From: Myroides odoratus DSM 2801
Lineage (GTDB): Bacteria; Bacteroidota; Bacteroidia; Flavobacteriales; Flavobacteriaceae
Assembly: GCF_000243275.1 (NCBI RefSeq)
Contig: NZ_CM001437.1
Span: forward strand, 1,018,906 to 1,082,905
DNA length: 64,000 nt
Direction of reading: 5' to 3'
The notes beneath the pieces are model-generated. The model ran no database searches. It saw only the letters and a list, made by a program, of their open reading frames with translations, and was not told the origin of the DNA. A program made the translations under genes and the position numbers. Positions 8,965 to 17,815 of the stretch are shown here, in pieces. Numbering within the stretch: position 1 is the stretch's first letter; every line of letters starts with the position of its first letter.

Positions 8965-9513
8965 TTATTTTTTTACATCCACATTGTGTTGTCCGTGAGC
9001 TCCATGTCTGTGCTCCATCACTTGTAAATTCTCATCAATAAAGTAAGCACTTCCGAATCCATTTACATATGATCCTTTGATTGGTTTTAGGTTGAACATG
9101 ATAAAGTCTTCTAAATTTCCTAAAACTTCAATTACTTTTCCATGTCTTTCTCTTAAATCAACCATTGCTTGATCGTATAACGGATTTTCTTTTCCGACCA
9201 ATTCAGCTTCTGTTTCGATTGTTAAACGGTGTCTTGCATATAATTGTTTCGATGTACTTTCATCTTCTACAAACATAAAAGATACTTTTTTACGATCTCT
9301 CAAGTTCTTTGTGTGTTTAGCCATAAACGAAACTAAGATTTGAAAATCATTTCCTACTCTTGAATAAGGCGCTGTACTTACCAAAGGTGAACCATCTTCA
9401 TTTAACGACGCAATCATCACTGATTTACACTCGTTAATAAGCTCCTCTACTTTCGGTGCTTTTGGTTTTACTTTATGTTGGTCGAAGTTTGGATTGATTG
9501 TATCTGTACTCAT
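8965..9513 (-). CDS. Pyridoxamine-phosphate-oxidase-fold protein, HugZ-type heme protein
   Basis: This 182-residue single-domain split-barrel protein contains SVMIASLNEDGSPLVSTAPY at the start of the flavin-type barrel. It has the GFGSAYFI segment characteristic of the HugZ heme-utilisation group, followed by a histidine-rich tail, HRHGAHGQHN. In HugZ the corresponding C-terminal histidines contact heme, so a heme-binding or heme-degrading role is likely; a plain flavin oxidoreductase is the alternative. It is a single gene. A perfect short palindrome 38 bases upstream may be an operator, which would fit iron control. Confidence 0.82.
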   Translation of the reverse strand: MSTDTINPNFDQHKVKPKAPKVEELINECKSVMIASLNEDGSPLVSTAPYSRVGNDFQILVSFMAKHTKNLRDRKKVSFMFVEDESTSKQLYARHRLTIETEAELVGKENPLYDQAMVDLRERHGKVIEVLGNLEDFIMFNLKPIKGSYVNGFGSAYFIDENLQVMEHRHGAHGQHNVDVKK

Positions 9514-9550
9514 TGTAATTGTATTTATATTGTTGCGCTAAGATACTAAA

Positions 9551-9567
9551 TTATTTAAACTAAATAA
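9551..9567. promoter_or_regulatory. Palindromic operator candidate upstream of HugZ-like gene
   Basis: TTATTTA and TAAATAA form a perfect 7-bp inverted repeat around AAC, centred about 46 bases before the start codon at 9513. The site fits a dimeric repressor. Fur is a candidate from the heme context, but AT-rich palindromes also arise by chance here. Confidence 0.35.
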
Positions 9568-9577
9568 AAATAATAAC

Positions 9578-9694
9578 TCAATCTATTTCTTCTAATTCAA
9601 ACAAATCTTCGACCCTTACTTTTAGCGTTCGTGCCAGTTTTAAAGCTAATATCGTAGACGGAACATACCGATTCGATTCAATCGAATGAATTTC
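9578..9694 (-). pseudogene. C-terminal remnant of an XRE-family helix-turn-helix regulator
   Basis: An open stretch of 38 codons reads EIHSIESNRYVPS and continues to LALKLARTLKVRVEDLFELE before its stop. This is the characteristic second half of small XRE regulators of the YozG type (the recognition helix through IESNRYVPS, then the LA-K-A--L--VEDLF helix). An in-frame stop at 9695-9697 precedes it and no start codon or first HTH helix is present. The regulator is therefore truncated and dead. Its normal partner, often a small membrane protein, is absent too. Confidence 0.65.
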
Positions 9695-9933
9695 TTAACC
9701 ATTTAAAATCTAATAACTAAATAGAGCTCATCTAATAGAGATTACGAATGATTCTTTTCTATTACATTATCTTGCTAAGTTTTAAACAGAATAGATACAA
9801 AATCGAAGGTGTTATTCCATGTGCAACAATACGTTATCCATACGCTTGTTTCCTATTTTTAAAACGAATAATTGAATAGTGCAATACATCTCTTATATCG
9901 TATCATTTATTATGTTTCTCTATTTATTATCGT

Positions 9934-9941
9934 TAATTTTG
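9934..9941 (+). promoter_or_regulatory. Bacteroidota -7 promoter element (TAATTTTG)
   Basis: Exact TAnnTTTG match 22 bases before the ATG at 9964. The rest of the 9695-9933 gap shows no gene or clear structure. Confidence 0.5.
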
Positions 9942-9963
9942 CAAAAATTTAAGCTAACAAAAT

Positions 9964-10863
9964 ATGAAAAAATACACTTTACTAACCCTTTTACTTTCTC
10001 TTGTCTTTTTATCATGTGATAAATCGGATGACAACAACACACCAACCTTCGACAATGATTTTGTAAAACAAATAATCATTAAGACTGAAGATTACCAAGA
10101 ATTACCGGAATTCGCTTTCTTTTATGATACCACTATTGATTTTGAATACAACAAGCAAAATAAACCAAGTATCATTCGTTCGGCTATTTCTTTTAGAGAC
10201 AATTGGAGTAGTGAAGACACTGGTGAATTTGCAAATAAAATTATCAAAATCCAAGAGCAAAAGATGTTCACTTACGATAAGCAAACAAACTTACTACGAG
10301 AAGAAAAAACAACAAGTGAAAGAGGAACTCGTATTAAAACCTTTCAATATGATAATTTTCAAAGAATTAAATCAATAAAAGAAGACGATAAAGAATCTAT
10401 TTTTACCTATAATCATGGTACTGGACAATTAGCTAGTATACAAACACAATATACAAACGCAGAGAGTCAACACCTGAACTCTATTCGATATTTTGATTTT
10501 AAAGCGAATCAAAATTTAAATACAATGTTATACGAGAATAGTAATAAAGAGCAAGAAACTTTCTATTTCACCTATACTAGTACCAAAAGTCTATATGAAA
10601 ATAATACAATCAATTATACGTTAACTGATGGGCTTGATGGGAATATTTTAACTGGAACAAATGGGCAAGTAATAAAAAACCGTTATCCTGATTTTATGTC
10701 TAATTTAGAATATAGCTACAAAGGAAATTTCTTATTGGATAATATTAAAATAGAAGCAAATCTACATTCAGATTTCTTTATGACCCATACCGAAGAAAAT
10801 TCTTCTAACTCCTATACAAGGGTTCTAAACGGTGAAGAATTCACCTTTTTCTCTACTTTTTAA
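9964..10863 (+). CDS. Lipoprotein of unknown function with YD/RHS-like strand repeats
   Basis: This is a 299-residue lipoprotein (lipobox FLSC, Cys18, followed by DKSDDN). The body is a series of short strands with repeated motifs of the kind MFTYDKQTNLLREE, FQYDNFQRIKSI, FTYNHGTGQLASI and FTYTSTKSLYEN. The F-Y-N/D--G--I pattern is that of wrapping proteins related to YD repeats (DUF4595-like; family name uncertain). It is probably anchored in the outer membrane. A lipoprotein at 50916 has the same repeat type. It is a monocistronic unit with a -7 element before it and a terminator after it. Confidence 0.75.
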   Translation: MKKYTLLTLLLSLVFLSCDKSDDNNTPTFDNDFVKQIIIKTEDYQELPEFAFFYDTTIDFEYNKQNKPSIIRSAISFRDNWSSEDTGEFANKIIKIQEQKMFTYDKQTNLLREEKTTSERGTRIKTFQYDNFQRIKSIKEDDKESIFTYNHGTGQLASIQTQYTNAESQHLNSIRYFDFKANQNLNTMLYENSNKEQETFYFTYTSTKSLYENNTINYTLTDGLDGNILTGTNGQVIKNRYPDFMSNLEYSYKGNFLLDNIKIEANLHSDFFMTHTEENSSNSYTRVLNGEEFTFFSTF

Positions 10864-10866
10864 ATA

Positions 10867-10903
10867 CAAAAAAAGCCTCAATCTTGTTATTGAGGCTTTT
10901 TTT
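10867..10903. terminator. Bidirectional rho-independent terminator
   Basis: AGCCTCAAT pairs with ATTGAGGCT, with A and T runs outside. It lies between the converging genes ending at 10863 and 10925. Confidence 0.88.
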
Positions 10904-10924
10904 GTATGAATAGCTGAATGTAAC

Positions 10925-11800
10925 TTACTTTTTATTTGAATTAAAATAATATGCATCAGCAAAATGCTTATTCTGTTGGATATAAGCAGTTCCACCTTTT
11001 ACATCAATAATCCAATTGAAGCGATGAATAAGGTCTGCCCCCATATAACTAGTTGTTTGGTTTTTAATTTCTCCTGTAAAAACCTGAACAGGAGCTATCT
11101 CAAAGCGAATACCTCCTACCGTTATAGCTGGTATTTCGCAGACTAAACTCGTCAACTTTTGACCTGCTGAATTCATCATTGTTTTTTCCTCCAAACGAGG
11201 AAGTACTTCTGCTAAATGGTATTCATCTGCTAGTTGATTATTAAACAAAAGAGCGCCAGAAAAACCAGATTGTAACAACACTTTTGTCTGTATTTCTTTT
11301 TCTCCCACAATACTAATTACCTCAACAAATAATTGTCCGTTTTTTTGCTCTAAAGGCAAAGCAATAAATCCCGTCGTATCTGGAAGTGATTGATATAGTT
11401 CAAACTGAGATTGATCATAATTGATTTTGACAATTTGATTGCCAAATAATTGGGGACCAATTTTACCTTCTGCTCCATTCCCCGTGTATTCGTTATCCCA
11501 AATCCAAATAGGCTCCACTACAGTTTCACCTACTTGAATGTGATTAGACTTACTCAATCCTTCTGGAAACTCAGTCGTATCAAAGACCACAGATTTCACT
11601 GGATGTGTTCGATTAGGTGCTAAAGAAGCTTCTCGCATTGCAAGTTGAAACATTAAATCAACCGTATCTTTTTGATTGATGATTCCCTCAACTAAGATAT
11701 TGTAATGCCCATTCATTTTGAATGGGATAATTTCCTGCGCCTGACCTGTTGTATAGCATAACCAACCAATCAAAGCAACTAAGCATGATAAACCTCTCAT
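10925..11800 (-). CDS. Retropepsin-like secreted protein lacking the catalytic aspartate
   Basis: This 291-residue protein has a signal peptide (cleaved after TTGQA-Q, near residue 21) and the layout of bacterial retropepsin-like aspartyl proteases. The second repeat begins QLFVEVISI and reaches the active-site strand as LLQSGFSGALLF at residues 175-186. Active members carry Asp where this protein has Gln177 (LLDSG/LDTG), so it is probably a pseudoprotease or binding protein. The first half is diverged (VDLMFQLAMREASL). Its start is 2 bases from the upstream GNAT gene, so the two form an operon. A poor aspartyl protease with a shifted active site remains possible. Confidence 0.68.
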   Translation of the reverse strand: MRGLSCLVALIGWLCYTTGQAQEIIPFKMNGHYNILVEGIINQKDTVDLMFQLAMREASLAPNRTHPVKSVVFDTTEFPEGLSKSNHIQVGETVVEPIWIWDNEYTGNGAEGKIGPQLFGNQIVKINYDQSQFELYQSLPDTTGFIALPLEQKNGQLFVEVISIVGEKEIQTKVLLQSGFSGALLFNNQLADEYHLAEVLPRLEEKTMMNSAGQKLTSLVCEIPAITVGGIRFEIAPVQVFTGEIKNQTTSYMGADLIHRFNWIIDVKGGTAYIQQNKHFADAYYFNSNKK

Positions 11801-11802
11801 CT

Positions 11803-12306
11803 TTATAAACTCAATTGATAGATATAATCATCCATCACATAGCCATTTCCAATATCAAATGTTTTAGACTCCATGCATTGAAATCCGTTGCGTTCATAAA
11901 ACTCAATGGCTTTGGCGTTGTATTTATTCACCGTTAAATATACCGCATCTGCTTTGCTTTCTTGCGCAAAGCTGACAACATGTTGTAGCATAATCTTGCC
12001 TAATCCTTTTTGTTGCTGATCGGTATCCAAATAAATCTTAGACAAAAACACGCGATTGTCTTCCATCAATTTATAGTCTAGGTAACCAAAAACCTGTCCT
12101 TCAACCACAAACAATTCCCAAAGATAGCCTTCCTTTATTTCATTGGTAATGCGTTCCTGACTGTACATCATCGGCAACATATAGTCAATTTGTGCCGGAT
12201 CTAATATAGATCCAAATGTTTTCAGCCAAATTTTTTCAGCCAAAGGGCGAATGACATGCATATTTTCTATTGTAACTGCTTGATATTCTATTGAGATATT
12301 TTCCAT
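11803..12306 (-). CDS. GNAT-family N-acetyltransferase
   Basis: This 167-residue acetyl-CoA-dependent acyltransferase shows the conserved motif A loop QQQKGLGKIML, which holds the pyrophosphate of acetyl-CoA. The preceding strand is RVFLSKIYLDTD and motif B is VYLTVNKYNAKAIEFYERNGF. This is the standard Gcn5 fold, resembling the polyamine or phosphinothricin acetyltransferase group. The acceptor is unknown. Two bases separate it from the retropepsin-like gene, so they share a transcript. Confidence 0.9.
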   Translation of the reverse strand: MENISIEYQAVTIENMHVIRPLAEKIWLKTFGSILDPAQIDYMLPMMYSQERITNEIKEGYLWELFVVEGQVFGYLDYKLMEDNRVFLSKIYLDTDQQQKGLGKIMLQHVVSFAQESKADAVYLTVNKYNAKAIEFYERNGFQCMESKTFDIGNGYVMDDYIYQLSL

Positions 12307-12398
12307 ATGTCTTTTTTAATTAAATAATGAACAACTGAAGACAAACAAAGGTACAGTATTTTTGTTTTTTATATTGTTGCACTAACGATGATCTCAAA

Positions 12399-12430
12399 CA
12401 AAAAAAGCAGTAAATTTTCATTTACTGCTC
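12399..12430 (-). terminator. Rho-independent terminator of the aminopeptidase gene
   Basis: GCAGTAAA and TTTACTGC pair around a 6-base loop, with the T-run on the minus strand. Confidence 0.75.
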
Positions 12431-12453
12431 TTCTATTTCTATCTCGTAAAGAA

Positions 12454-13839
12454 CTATGCTTTGTAATTAGTTAAGAAATCAACCAATGTACGAATTCCTG
12501 TTCCTGTTCCTCCGTTTCCTTTGTAATCTCTTGGAGCATCCATCCATGCTGGGCCAGCAATGTCAATATGAACATAAGGTGCTTTTGCAAAATGCTCTAG
12601 GAATTTTCCTGCTGTGATGGTTCCTGCGAAACGACCACCGATATTTTTCATATCTGCTACGCTTGATTTCAATAAATCTTTGTAGTCATCCCAGAATGGC
12701 AATTGAGCTAAACGTTCGTGTACCTTGTATCCTGATGCTACAATCGCTTGAATTGTTTCTTCATCATTCCCCATAATACAAGAAGCTGTATCTCCTGCTA
12801 CCACTAGAGCCGCTCCTGTTAAAGTAGCTGCATCAATAATAACGGCAGGATCATATTGTGTTGCATAAGCAATCGCATCTCCTAAGATCATACGTCCTTC
12901 TGCATCGGTATTCAATACTTCAACAGTTGTACCATCATACATGGTAATCACATCCCCAGGTGCATATGCATCTCCACCAGGGCGGTTATCTGTTGCTGGA
13001 ATTAATCCAATTACGTGAACGTTCAATTGATTCAAAGCAGCAGCATAAATTGTTCCTGCCATACAAGCAGCTCCTCCCATATCACTCTTCATTGAGTCCA
13101 TTGATCCAGCTGTTGGTTTTAAACTCAAACCACCTGTATCATAAACCACTCCTTTACCAACCAAAACGATTGGTTTCTTGTTGATTGGATTTGCAGGTTT
13201 GTATTCCATGATTGTAAAAGTCGGTTGCTCAATAGACCCTTTATTTACTGCTAATAAACCACCCATTCTCAACGCTTCAATCTCGTTTTTGCCCAAAGCT
13301 TTTACAGCAAATTGCGCTTCGTTTCCTAAAAGTTCGATTTCTTTCGCTAATTGCGTAGCTGTTAAGAAGCTTACAGGTTCATTTACCATGGTACGCGCCC
13401 AATAAACTGCTTTGATTGTATGATTTAAATCACTGATTTGTTTTGCTTCAAAATTTCCTTTTACAGCAAGGTTCTCTAAAGCGTATTTCATCGTTTCAGC
13501 TTCTTTGAAATACTTCAAGAACTGGTAGTTTGAAAGTGCAATCCCTTCTACCAAAGCCAAAGTAGAGTCTCCATTTCCTACAATGGTAAGGTTATCTGCT
13601 TTCTTATCTAATTGTTTGCGGACGTTGAATCCAGCCAAACGCATTTTCTCTAAATTCGTGTTCTCTTTTACAAAAAAGAAATATTGATTTCCAATTTTCG
13701 CAAAATCTTCTTCTTTTTCTCCTGTTTTAAAAGCTTGTACAAAATCATTTAAAAGAGCAGGAACTCCTACTGTATTATCATTTCCTAAAACGAAAACTAT
13801 ATTTCCGTTGGATTGAACCTCTTGTATAAGTTGTATCAT
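12454..13839 (-). CDS. Leucyl aminopeptidase family protein (M17)
   Basis: This cytosolic two-metal aminopeptidase removes N-terminal residues from peptides. The C-terminal catalytic domain carries the family signatures: VGKGVVYDTGGLSLKP with its metal-binding Lys and Asp, SDMGGAACMAG, and NTDAEGRMILGDA with the metal-binding Asp and Glu. The N-terminal part is the weaker macro-like domain. At 461 residues it is close to the usual length. It appears monocistronic with its own terminator. Regulation is not visible. Confidence 0.94.
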   Translation of the reverse strand: MIQLIQEVQSNGNIVFVLGNDNTVGVPALLNDFVQAFKTGEKEEDFAKIGNQYFFFVKENTNLEKMRLAGFNVRKQLDKKADNLTIVGNGDSTLALVEGIALSNYQFLKYFKEAETMKYALENLAVKGNFEAKQISDLNHTIKAVYWARTMVNEPVSFLTATQLAKEIELLGNEAQFAVKALGKNEIEALRMGGLLAVNKGSIEQPTFTIMEYKPANPINKKPIVLVGKGVVYDTGGLSLKPTAGSMDSMKSDMGGAACMAGTIYAAALNQLNVHVIGLIPATDNRPGGDAYAPGDVITMYDGTTVEVLNTDAEGRMILGDAIAYATQYDPAVIIDAATLTGAALVVAGDTASCIMGNDEETIQAIVASGYKVHERLAQLPFWDDYKDLLKSSVADMKNIGGRFAGTITAGKFLEHFAKAPYVHIDIAGPAWMDAPRDYKGNGGTGTGIRTLVDFLTNYKA

Positions 13840-13936
13840 TTCTGTTGTTTTTATACTTACAAATATACGGGTTTTTAGACACAGCTAAAAATTGACATCA
13901 AAAAGATTGCCGCATCGGCTGTTATTTTATTTCGTT

Positions 13937-14755
13937 TTATCCTTCAAGAAGCACTAAGATCCACCAGTAAATGGGTACACTTTCCACCCAAAACAGACTA
14001 AAATACGAGCTGCGCTTCGGTGATGCCAATTGAATAAAAAGCAAAGTAATGCTCACTATAATTACATTATTCCACGCTTGAATGGGTTGAAAACCCAATT
14101 TAAAAAACTCAATAACAAAAAAGGGAATTAACAAAAGGGCTAATAAAATCTTTGTTCTACGGGTACCCAGTAATTGGGGAATTGTCTTTAAATATTTCTC
14201 ATCATATTGTAAATCAACAATTTCAAATATCCCAATTAAAATCAGCACCAAAATAAATCGCTGTAAGAATTTAATCCAAATATCCAAGGACAGATCTATC
14301 CCTGCATTGAAAACAGGAATGATTAGCGTTACTGTAGCCCAACACAGACAGACAATGTACACTTTTAGTCCGGACCAATTGCGCAAATTGGGAATTCGCT
14401 TGGAAATAGGGACAGCATAGAGTACAGCTAGAACCAGTAAAGAGATGGTGACTAGTTGTGCGGCTGTGGTTAAAAAAAAGAAACTCACCATGCCAACGAC
14501 TAAAGCAATTGTGCTCAATACGAGGATTGCCTTCATCTTTGGAGATAAGTTTTTGCGGTGAATTACAACATAATCGGCATACTTAATGAAATTATAGGAA
14601 AACAACGTTCCTGAAAATGCCAAAAGGGAAACCGTCCAATCGAAGGGTAAATGACAGAAATAAAACGTCATTTGCACCAATGCAAAAACTGCGAAAGAAA
14701 CGTGAATACTCGCTTTCAGATAAAAATCAAATACTTTACCTAGGACTTTTCTCAT
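13937..14755 (-). CDS. UbiA-superfamily-like integral membrane protein with degenerate first motif
   Basis: This 272-residue protein has about eight hydrophobic helices. The C-terminal half contains EIVDLQYDEKYLKTIPQLLG, matching the second Asp-rich motif of UbiA prenyltransferases (D--D---D-----P---G). The first motif, normally ND--D, reads YNFIKYADYVV and keeps only one acidic residue, so normal prenyl-diphosphate binding through two acidic clusters is doubtful. It may be a divergent or non-catalytic member. It lies divergent to gcvP across 124 bases and is a single gene. Confidence 0.62.
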   Translation of the reverse strand: MRKVLGKVFDFYLKASIHVSFAVFALVQMTFYFCHLPFDWTVSLLAFSGTLFSYNFIKYADYVVIHRKNLSPKMKAILVLSTIALVVGMVSFFFLTTAAQLVTISLLVLAVLYAVPISKRIPNLRNWSGLKVYIVCLCWATVTLIIPVFNAGIDLSLDIWIKFLQRFILVLILIGIFEIVDLQYDEKYLKTIPQLLGTRRTKILLALLLIPFFVIEFFKLGFQPIQAWNNVIIVSITLLFIQLASPKRSSYFSLFWVESVPIYWWILVLLEG

Positions 14756-14839
14756 GCTAATTTTTTATACCTAAATCGGCTAGAAATTTACATTAACAAA
14801 ATTACTAGGAATATACTTAATTTATCTCAGATTTATGGT

Positions 14840-14847
14840 TATTTTTG
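14840..14847 (+). promoter_or_regulatory. Bacteroidota -7 element of gcvP (TATTTTTG)
   Basis: Exact TAnnTTTG match 33 bases before the ATG at 14880. It lies inside a longer open frame that begins at 14835, which argues that the longer frame is not the translated one. Confidence 0.6.
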
Positions 14848-14879
14848 TATGCTTATACACAACTTATTATTTTGCCCAA

Positions 14880-17732
14880 ATGAAAACAAATGCATTTGCT
14901 TTAAGACACATTGGCCCTCGTGCTGAGGACATGGCACAAATGTTTAAAACTGTGAAAGTTGATAACATTGAACAATTAATCGATGAGACTTTTCCAACTT
15001 CAATTCGCTTAAAACAAGATTTAGATCTTGCTCCTGCAATGACGGAATATGAGTATTTATCTTATATTCAGAACTTAGGCAACAAAAACAAAATTTTTCG
15101 TTCTTATATTGGATTAGGATACAACGAATCTGTTAGCCCTGCTCCTATTATTCGCAACGTATTTGAAAACGCTGGTTGGTACACAGCTTATACTCCGTAC
15201 CAAGCTGAGATTGCACAAGGTCGTTTAGAAGCTTTATTAAATTTCCAAACTACAGTAATTGAATTAGCTGGAATGGAAATTGCCAATGCATCTTTATTAG
15301 ATGAAGGTACTGCAGCAGCAGAAGCAATGATGTTATTATACGATGTTCGTACAAGAGATCAAAAGAAAAACAACGCGTTAAAATTCTTCGTTTCTGAAGA
15401 AATTTTACCTCAAACACTTTCAGTTTTACAAACTCGTTCGGTTCCTTTCGAAATCGAATTAGTTGTAGGAGATCACCAAACGTTTGATTTCTCAGAAGAT
15501 TTCTTTGGAGCAATCTTACAATACCCAGGTAAATACGGTCAAGTATATGATTATGCTGACTTCATCAATACAGCTAAGACAAAAGATATTAAAGTTGCCG
15601 TTGCAGCAGATATCTTGTCCTTAGTAACATTAACTTCTCCAGGAGAAATGGGAGCTGACGTCGTAGTTGGAACAACACAACGTTTTGGTATTCCATTAGG
15701 ATTTGGAGGACCTCACGCTGGTTTCTTCACGACAAAAGAAGAGTACAAACGCAGTATGCCAGGTCGTATCATTGGAGTTTCTAAAGATGCAGACGGAAAC
15801 AGAGCGTTGCGTATGGCTTTACAAACACGTGAGCAACACATCAAACGCGAGAAAGCAACGTCAAATATCTGTACAGCTCAAGTATTATTGGCTGTTATGG
15901 CTAGTTTCTACGCTGTTTACCACGGACCAAATGGTCTTCGTTTTATTGCAAACCAAGTACATGCAAAAGCAAATACAGTAGCAGAAAACTTAGCTAAATT
16001 AGGTATCGAGCAAACAAATACAGCTTACTTCGACACCATCGTTGTAAAAGCTGATGCAGCTAAAGTGAAACCAATCGCTGAAGCTAATAAAGTAAACTTC
16101 TTCTATATTGATGCCAATACGATTTCAATCTCTTTAAACGAGACAGTAAATGTAAATGATATCAATACGATTATTGCTATTTTCGCTCAAGCAGTAGGAA
16201 AAGAAGCCTTTACCATTACTGCATTAAATGAAGAAGCAGTAAACTACCCTGCTAAATTAAAACGTACTTCTAAATTCTTAGAGCATGACGTGTTTAATAG
16301 CTACCACTCTGAAACAGAATTAATGCGTTACATCAAGCGTTTAGAGCGCAAAGATTTAGCGTTAAATCAATCGATGATTTCTTTAGGTTCTTGTACCATG
16401 AAGTTGAATGCGGCAGCAGAAATGCTTCCTTTAAGCAACGGTCAATGGAACAACATCCACCCTTTTGCTCCATTAGATCAAGCACAAGGTTACATTGAAA
16501 TGTTGAAAGACTTAGAACATAAATTAAATGTTATTACTGGATTTGCTGGAACAACTTTACAGCCAAACTCAGGTGCTCAAGGAGAATATGCTGGATTAAT
16601 GGCTATTCGTGCTTACCACCATTCAAGAGGGGATTTCCAAAGAACTATCGCGTTAATCCCTGCTTCTGCTCACGGAACAAATCCTGCTTCTGCAGCAATG
16701 GCTGGAATGAAAGTGGTAGTTACAAAAACTACACCTGAAGGAAATATCGATGTGGCTGACTTGAAAGAAAAAGCAGAATTACACAAAGACAACCTTTCTT
16801 GTTTAATGGTTACTTATCCTTCTACTCACGGAGTATATGAATCAGCTATCATGGAAATTACACAAATTATCCACGATAACGGAGGACAAGTATATATGGA
16901 TGGTGCAAATATGAACGCTCAAGTTGGTTTCACTAACCCTGCTTCTATTGGTGCTGACGTATGTCACTTAAACTTACATAAAACATTTGCTATTCCTCAC
17001 GGTGGTGGTGGACCTGGAGTTGGACCAATCTGTGTGGCTGAGCATTTAGTAGAGTTTTTACCTTCTAACCCATTAGTACAAGTAGGTGGTAAAAATGCAA
17101 TTACCTCTATTTCATCTGCTCCTTACGGTTCGGCTTTAGTGTGTCTAATCTCTTACGGTTACATCTCTATGTTAGGAACGGAAGGATTGAAAAAAGTTAC
17201 ACAAACAGCGATCCTGAACGCAAACTATATGAAAGCTAGATTAGAAGAACACTACGCTATTTTATATACAGGTGAAAAAGGACGTGCTGCACACGAAATG
17301 ATTGTTGACGTTCGTGAATTCAAAGAAAAAGGAATTGAAGTAACAGATATCGCTAAACGTTTAATCGATTATGGTTTCCACGCACCAACCGTTTCTTTCC
17401 CTGTTGCAGGAACTTTAATGATTGAACCTACAGAAAGCGAAAGCTTATCAGAGATTGATCGTTTCTGTGATGCGATGATCGCGATTCGCCAAGAAATTGA
17501 AAACGCAACGATTGAGAACCCAGTAAACGAATTAAAGAATGCTCCGCATACTTTAGCTCTATTAACTGCGGATAATTGGGATTTACCTTACTCAAGACAA
17601 AAAGCAGCTTATCCATTAGCATACGTAGCTGAGAATAAATTCTGGCCTACAGTACGTCGTATTGACGATGCTTACGGAGATAGAAACTTAGTTTGTTCTT
17701 GTGCTCCAATCGAAGCTTACCTTGAAAATTAA
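14880..17732 (+). CDS. gcvP: Glycine dehydrogenase (decarboxylating), P-protein of the glycine cleavage system
   Basis: This PLP enzyme decarboxylates glycine and passes the aminomethyl group to the H-protein lipoyl arm. I start at 14880 (MKTNAFALRHIGPR), giving 950 residues, the usual length for the fused single-chain form. The alternative start at 14835 overlaps the promoter element. The C-terminal half carries the PLP lysine in HLNLHKTFAIPHGGGGPG near residue 700. Two homologous halves correspond to the alpha and beta subunits of split enzymes. GcvT and GcvH genes are not nearby, as is common in Flavobacteriia. A strong terminator follows. Confidence 0.97.
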   Translation: MKTNAFALRHIGPRAEDMAQMFKTVKVDNIEQLIDETFPTSIRLKQDLDLAPAMTEYEYLSYIQNLGNKNKIFRSYIGLGYNESVSPAPIIRNVFENAGWYTAYTPYQAEIAQGRLEALLNFQTTVIELAGMEIANASLLDEGTAAAEAMMLLYDVRTRDQKKNNALKFFVSEEILPQTLSVLQTRSVPFEIELVVGDHQTFDFSEDFFGAILQYPGKYGQVYDYADFINTAKTKDIKVAVAADILSLVTLTSPGEMGADVVVGTTQRFGIPLGFGGPHAGFFTTKEEYKRSMPGRIIGVSKDADGNRALRMALQTREQHIKREKATSNICTAQVLLAVMASFYAVYHGPNGLRFIANQVHAKANTVAENLAKLGIEQTNTAYFDTIVVKADAAKVKPIAEANKVNFFYIDANTISISLNETVNVNDINTIIAIFAQAVGKEAFTITALNEEAVNYPAKLKRTSKFLEHDVFNSYHSETELMRYIKRLERKDLALNQSMISLGSCTMKLNAAAEMLPLSNGQWNNIHPFAPLDQAQGYIEMLKDLEHKLNVITGFAGTTLQPNSGAQGEYAGLMAIRAYHHSRGDFQRTIALIPASAHGTNPASAAMAGMKVVVTKTTPEGNIDVADLKEKAELHKDNLSCLMVTYPSTHGVYESAIMEITQIIHDNGGQVYMDGANMNAQVGFTNPASIGADVCHLNLHKTFAIPHGGGGPGVGPICVAEHLVEFLPSNPLVQVGGKNAITSISSAPYGSALVCLISYGYISMLGTEGLKKVTQTAILNANYMKARLEEHYAILYTGEKGRAAHEMIVDVREFKEKGIEVTDIAKRLIDYGFHAPTVSFPVAGTLMIEPTESESLSEIDRFCDAMIAIRQEIENATIENPVNELKNAPHTLALLTADNWDLPYSRQKAAYPLAYVAENKFWPTVRRIDDAYGDRNLVCSCAPIEAYLEN

Positions 17733-17748
17733 TTCATTGTAGATAGAA

Positions 17749-17783
17749 TCAAAAACGCCATCGACTTCGATGGCGTTTTTTTT
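17749..17783. terminator. Bidirectional terminator between gcvP and the azole-peptide operon
   Basis: AACGCCATCGA pairs with a TCGATGGCGTT-type arm, with A and T runs on the two sides. It ends gcvP on the plus strand and the seven-gene operon on the minus strand. Confidence 0.88.
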
Positions 17784-17815
17784 TCACGTGATGCCGTGAT
17801 GCAATACAAGTAGGT

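Noticed and set aside
14835..14879. 15-residue N-terminal extension of GcvP
   Set aside because: The -7 promoter element at 14840-14847 lies inside it, and the family N-terminus matches the start at 14880.
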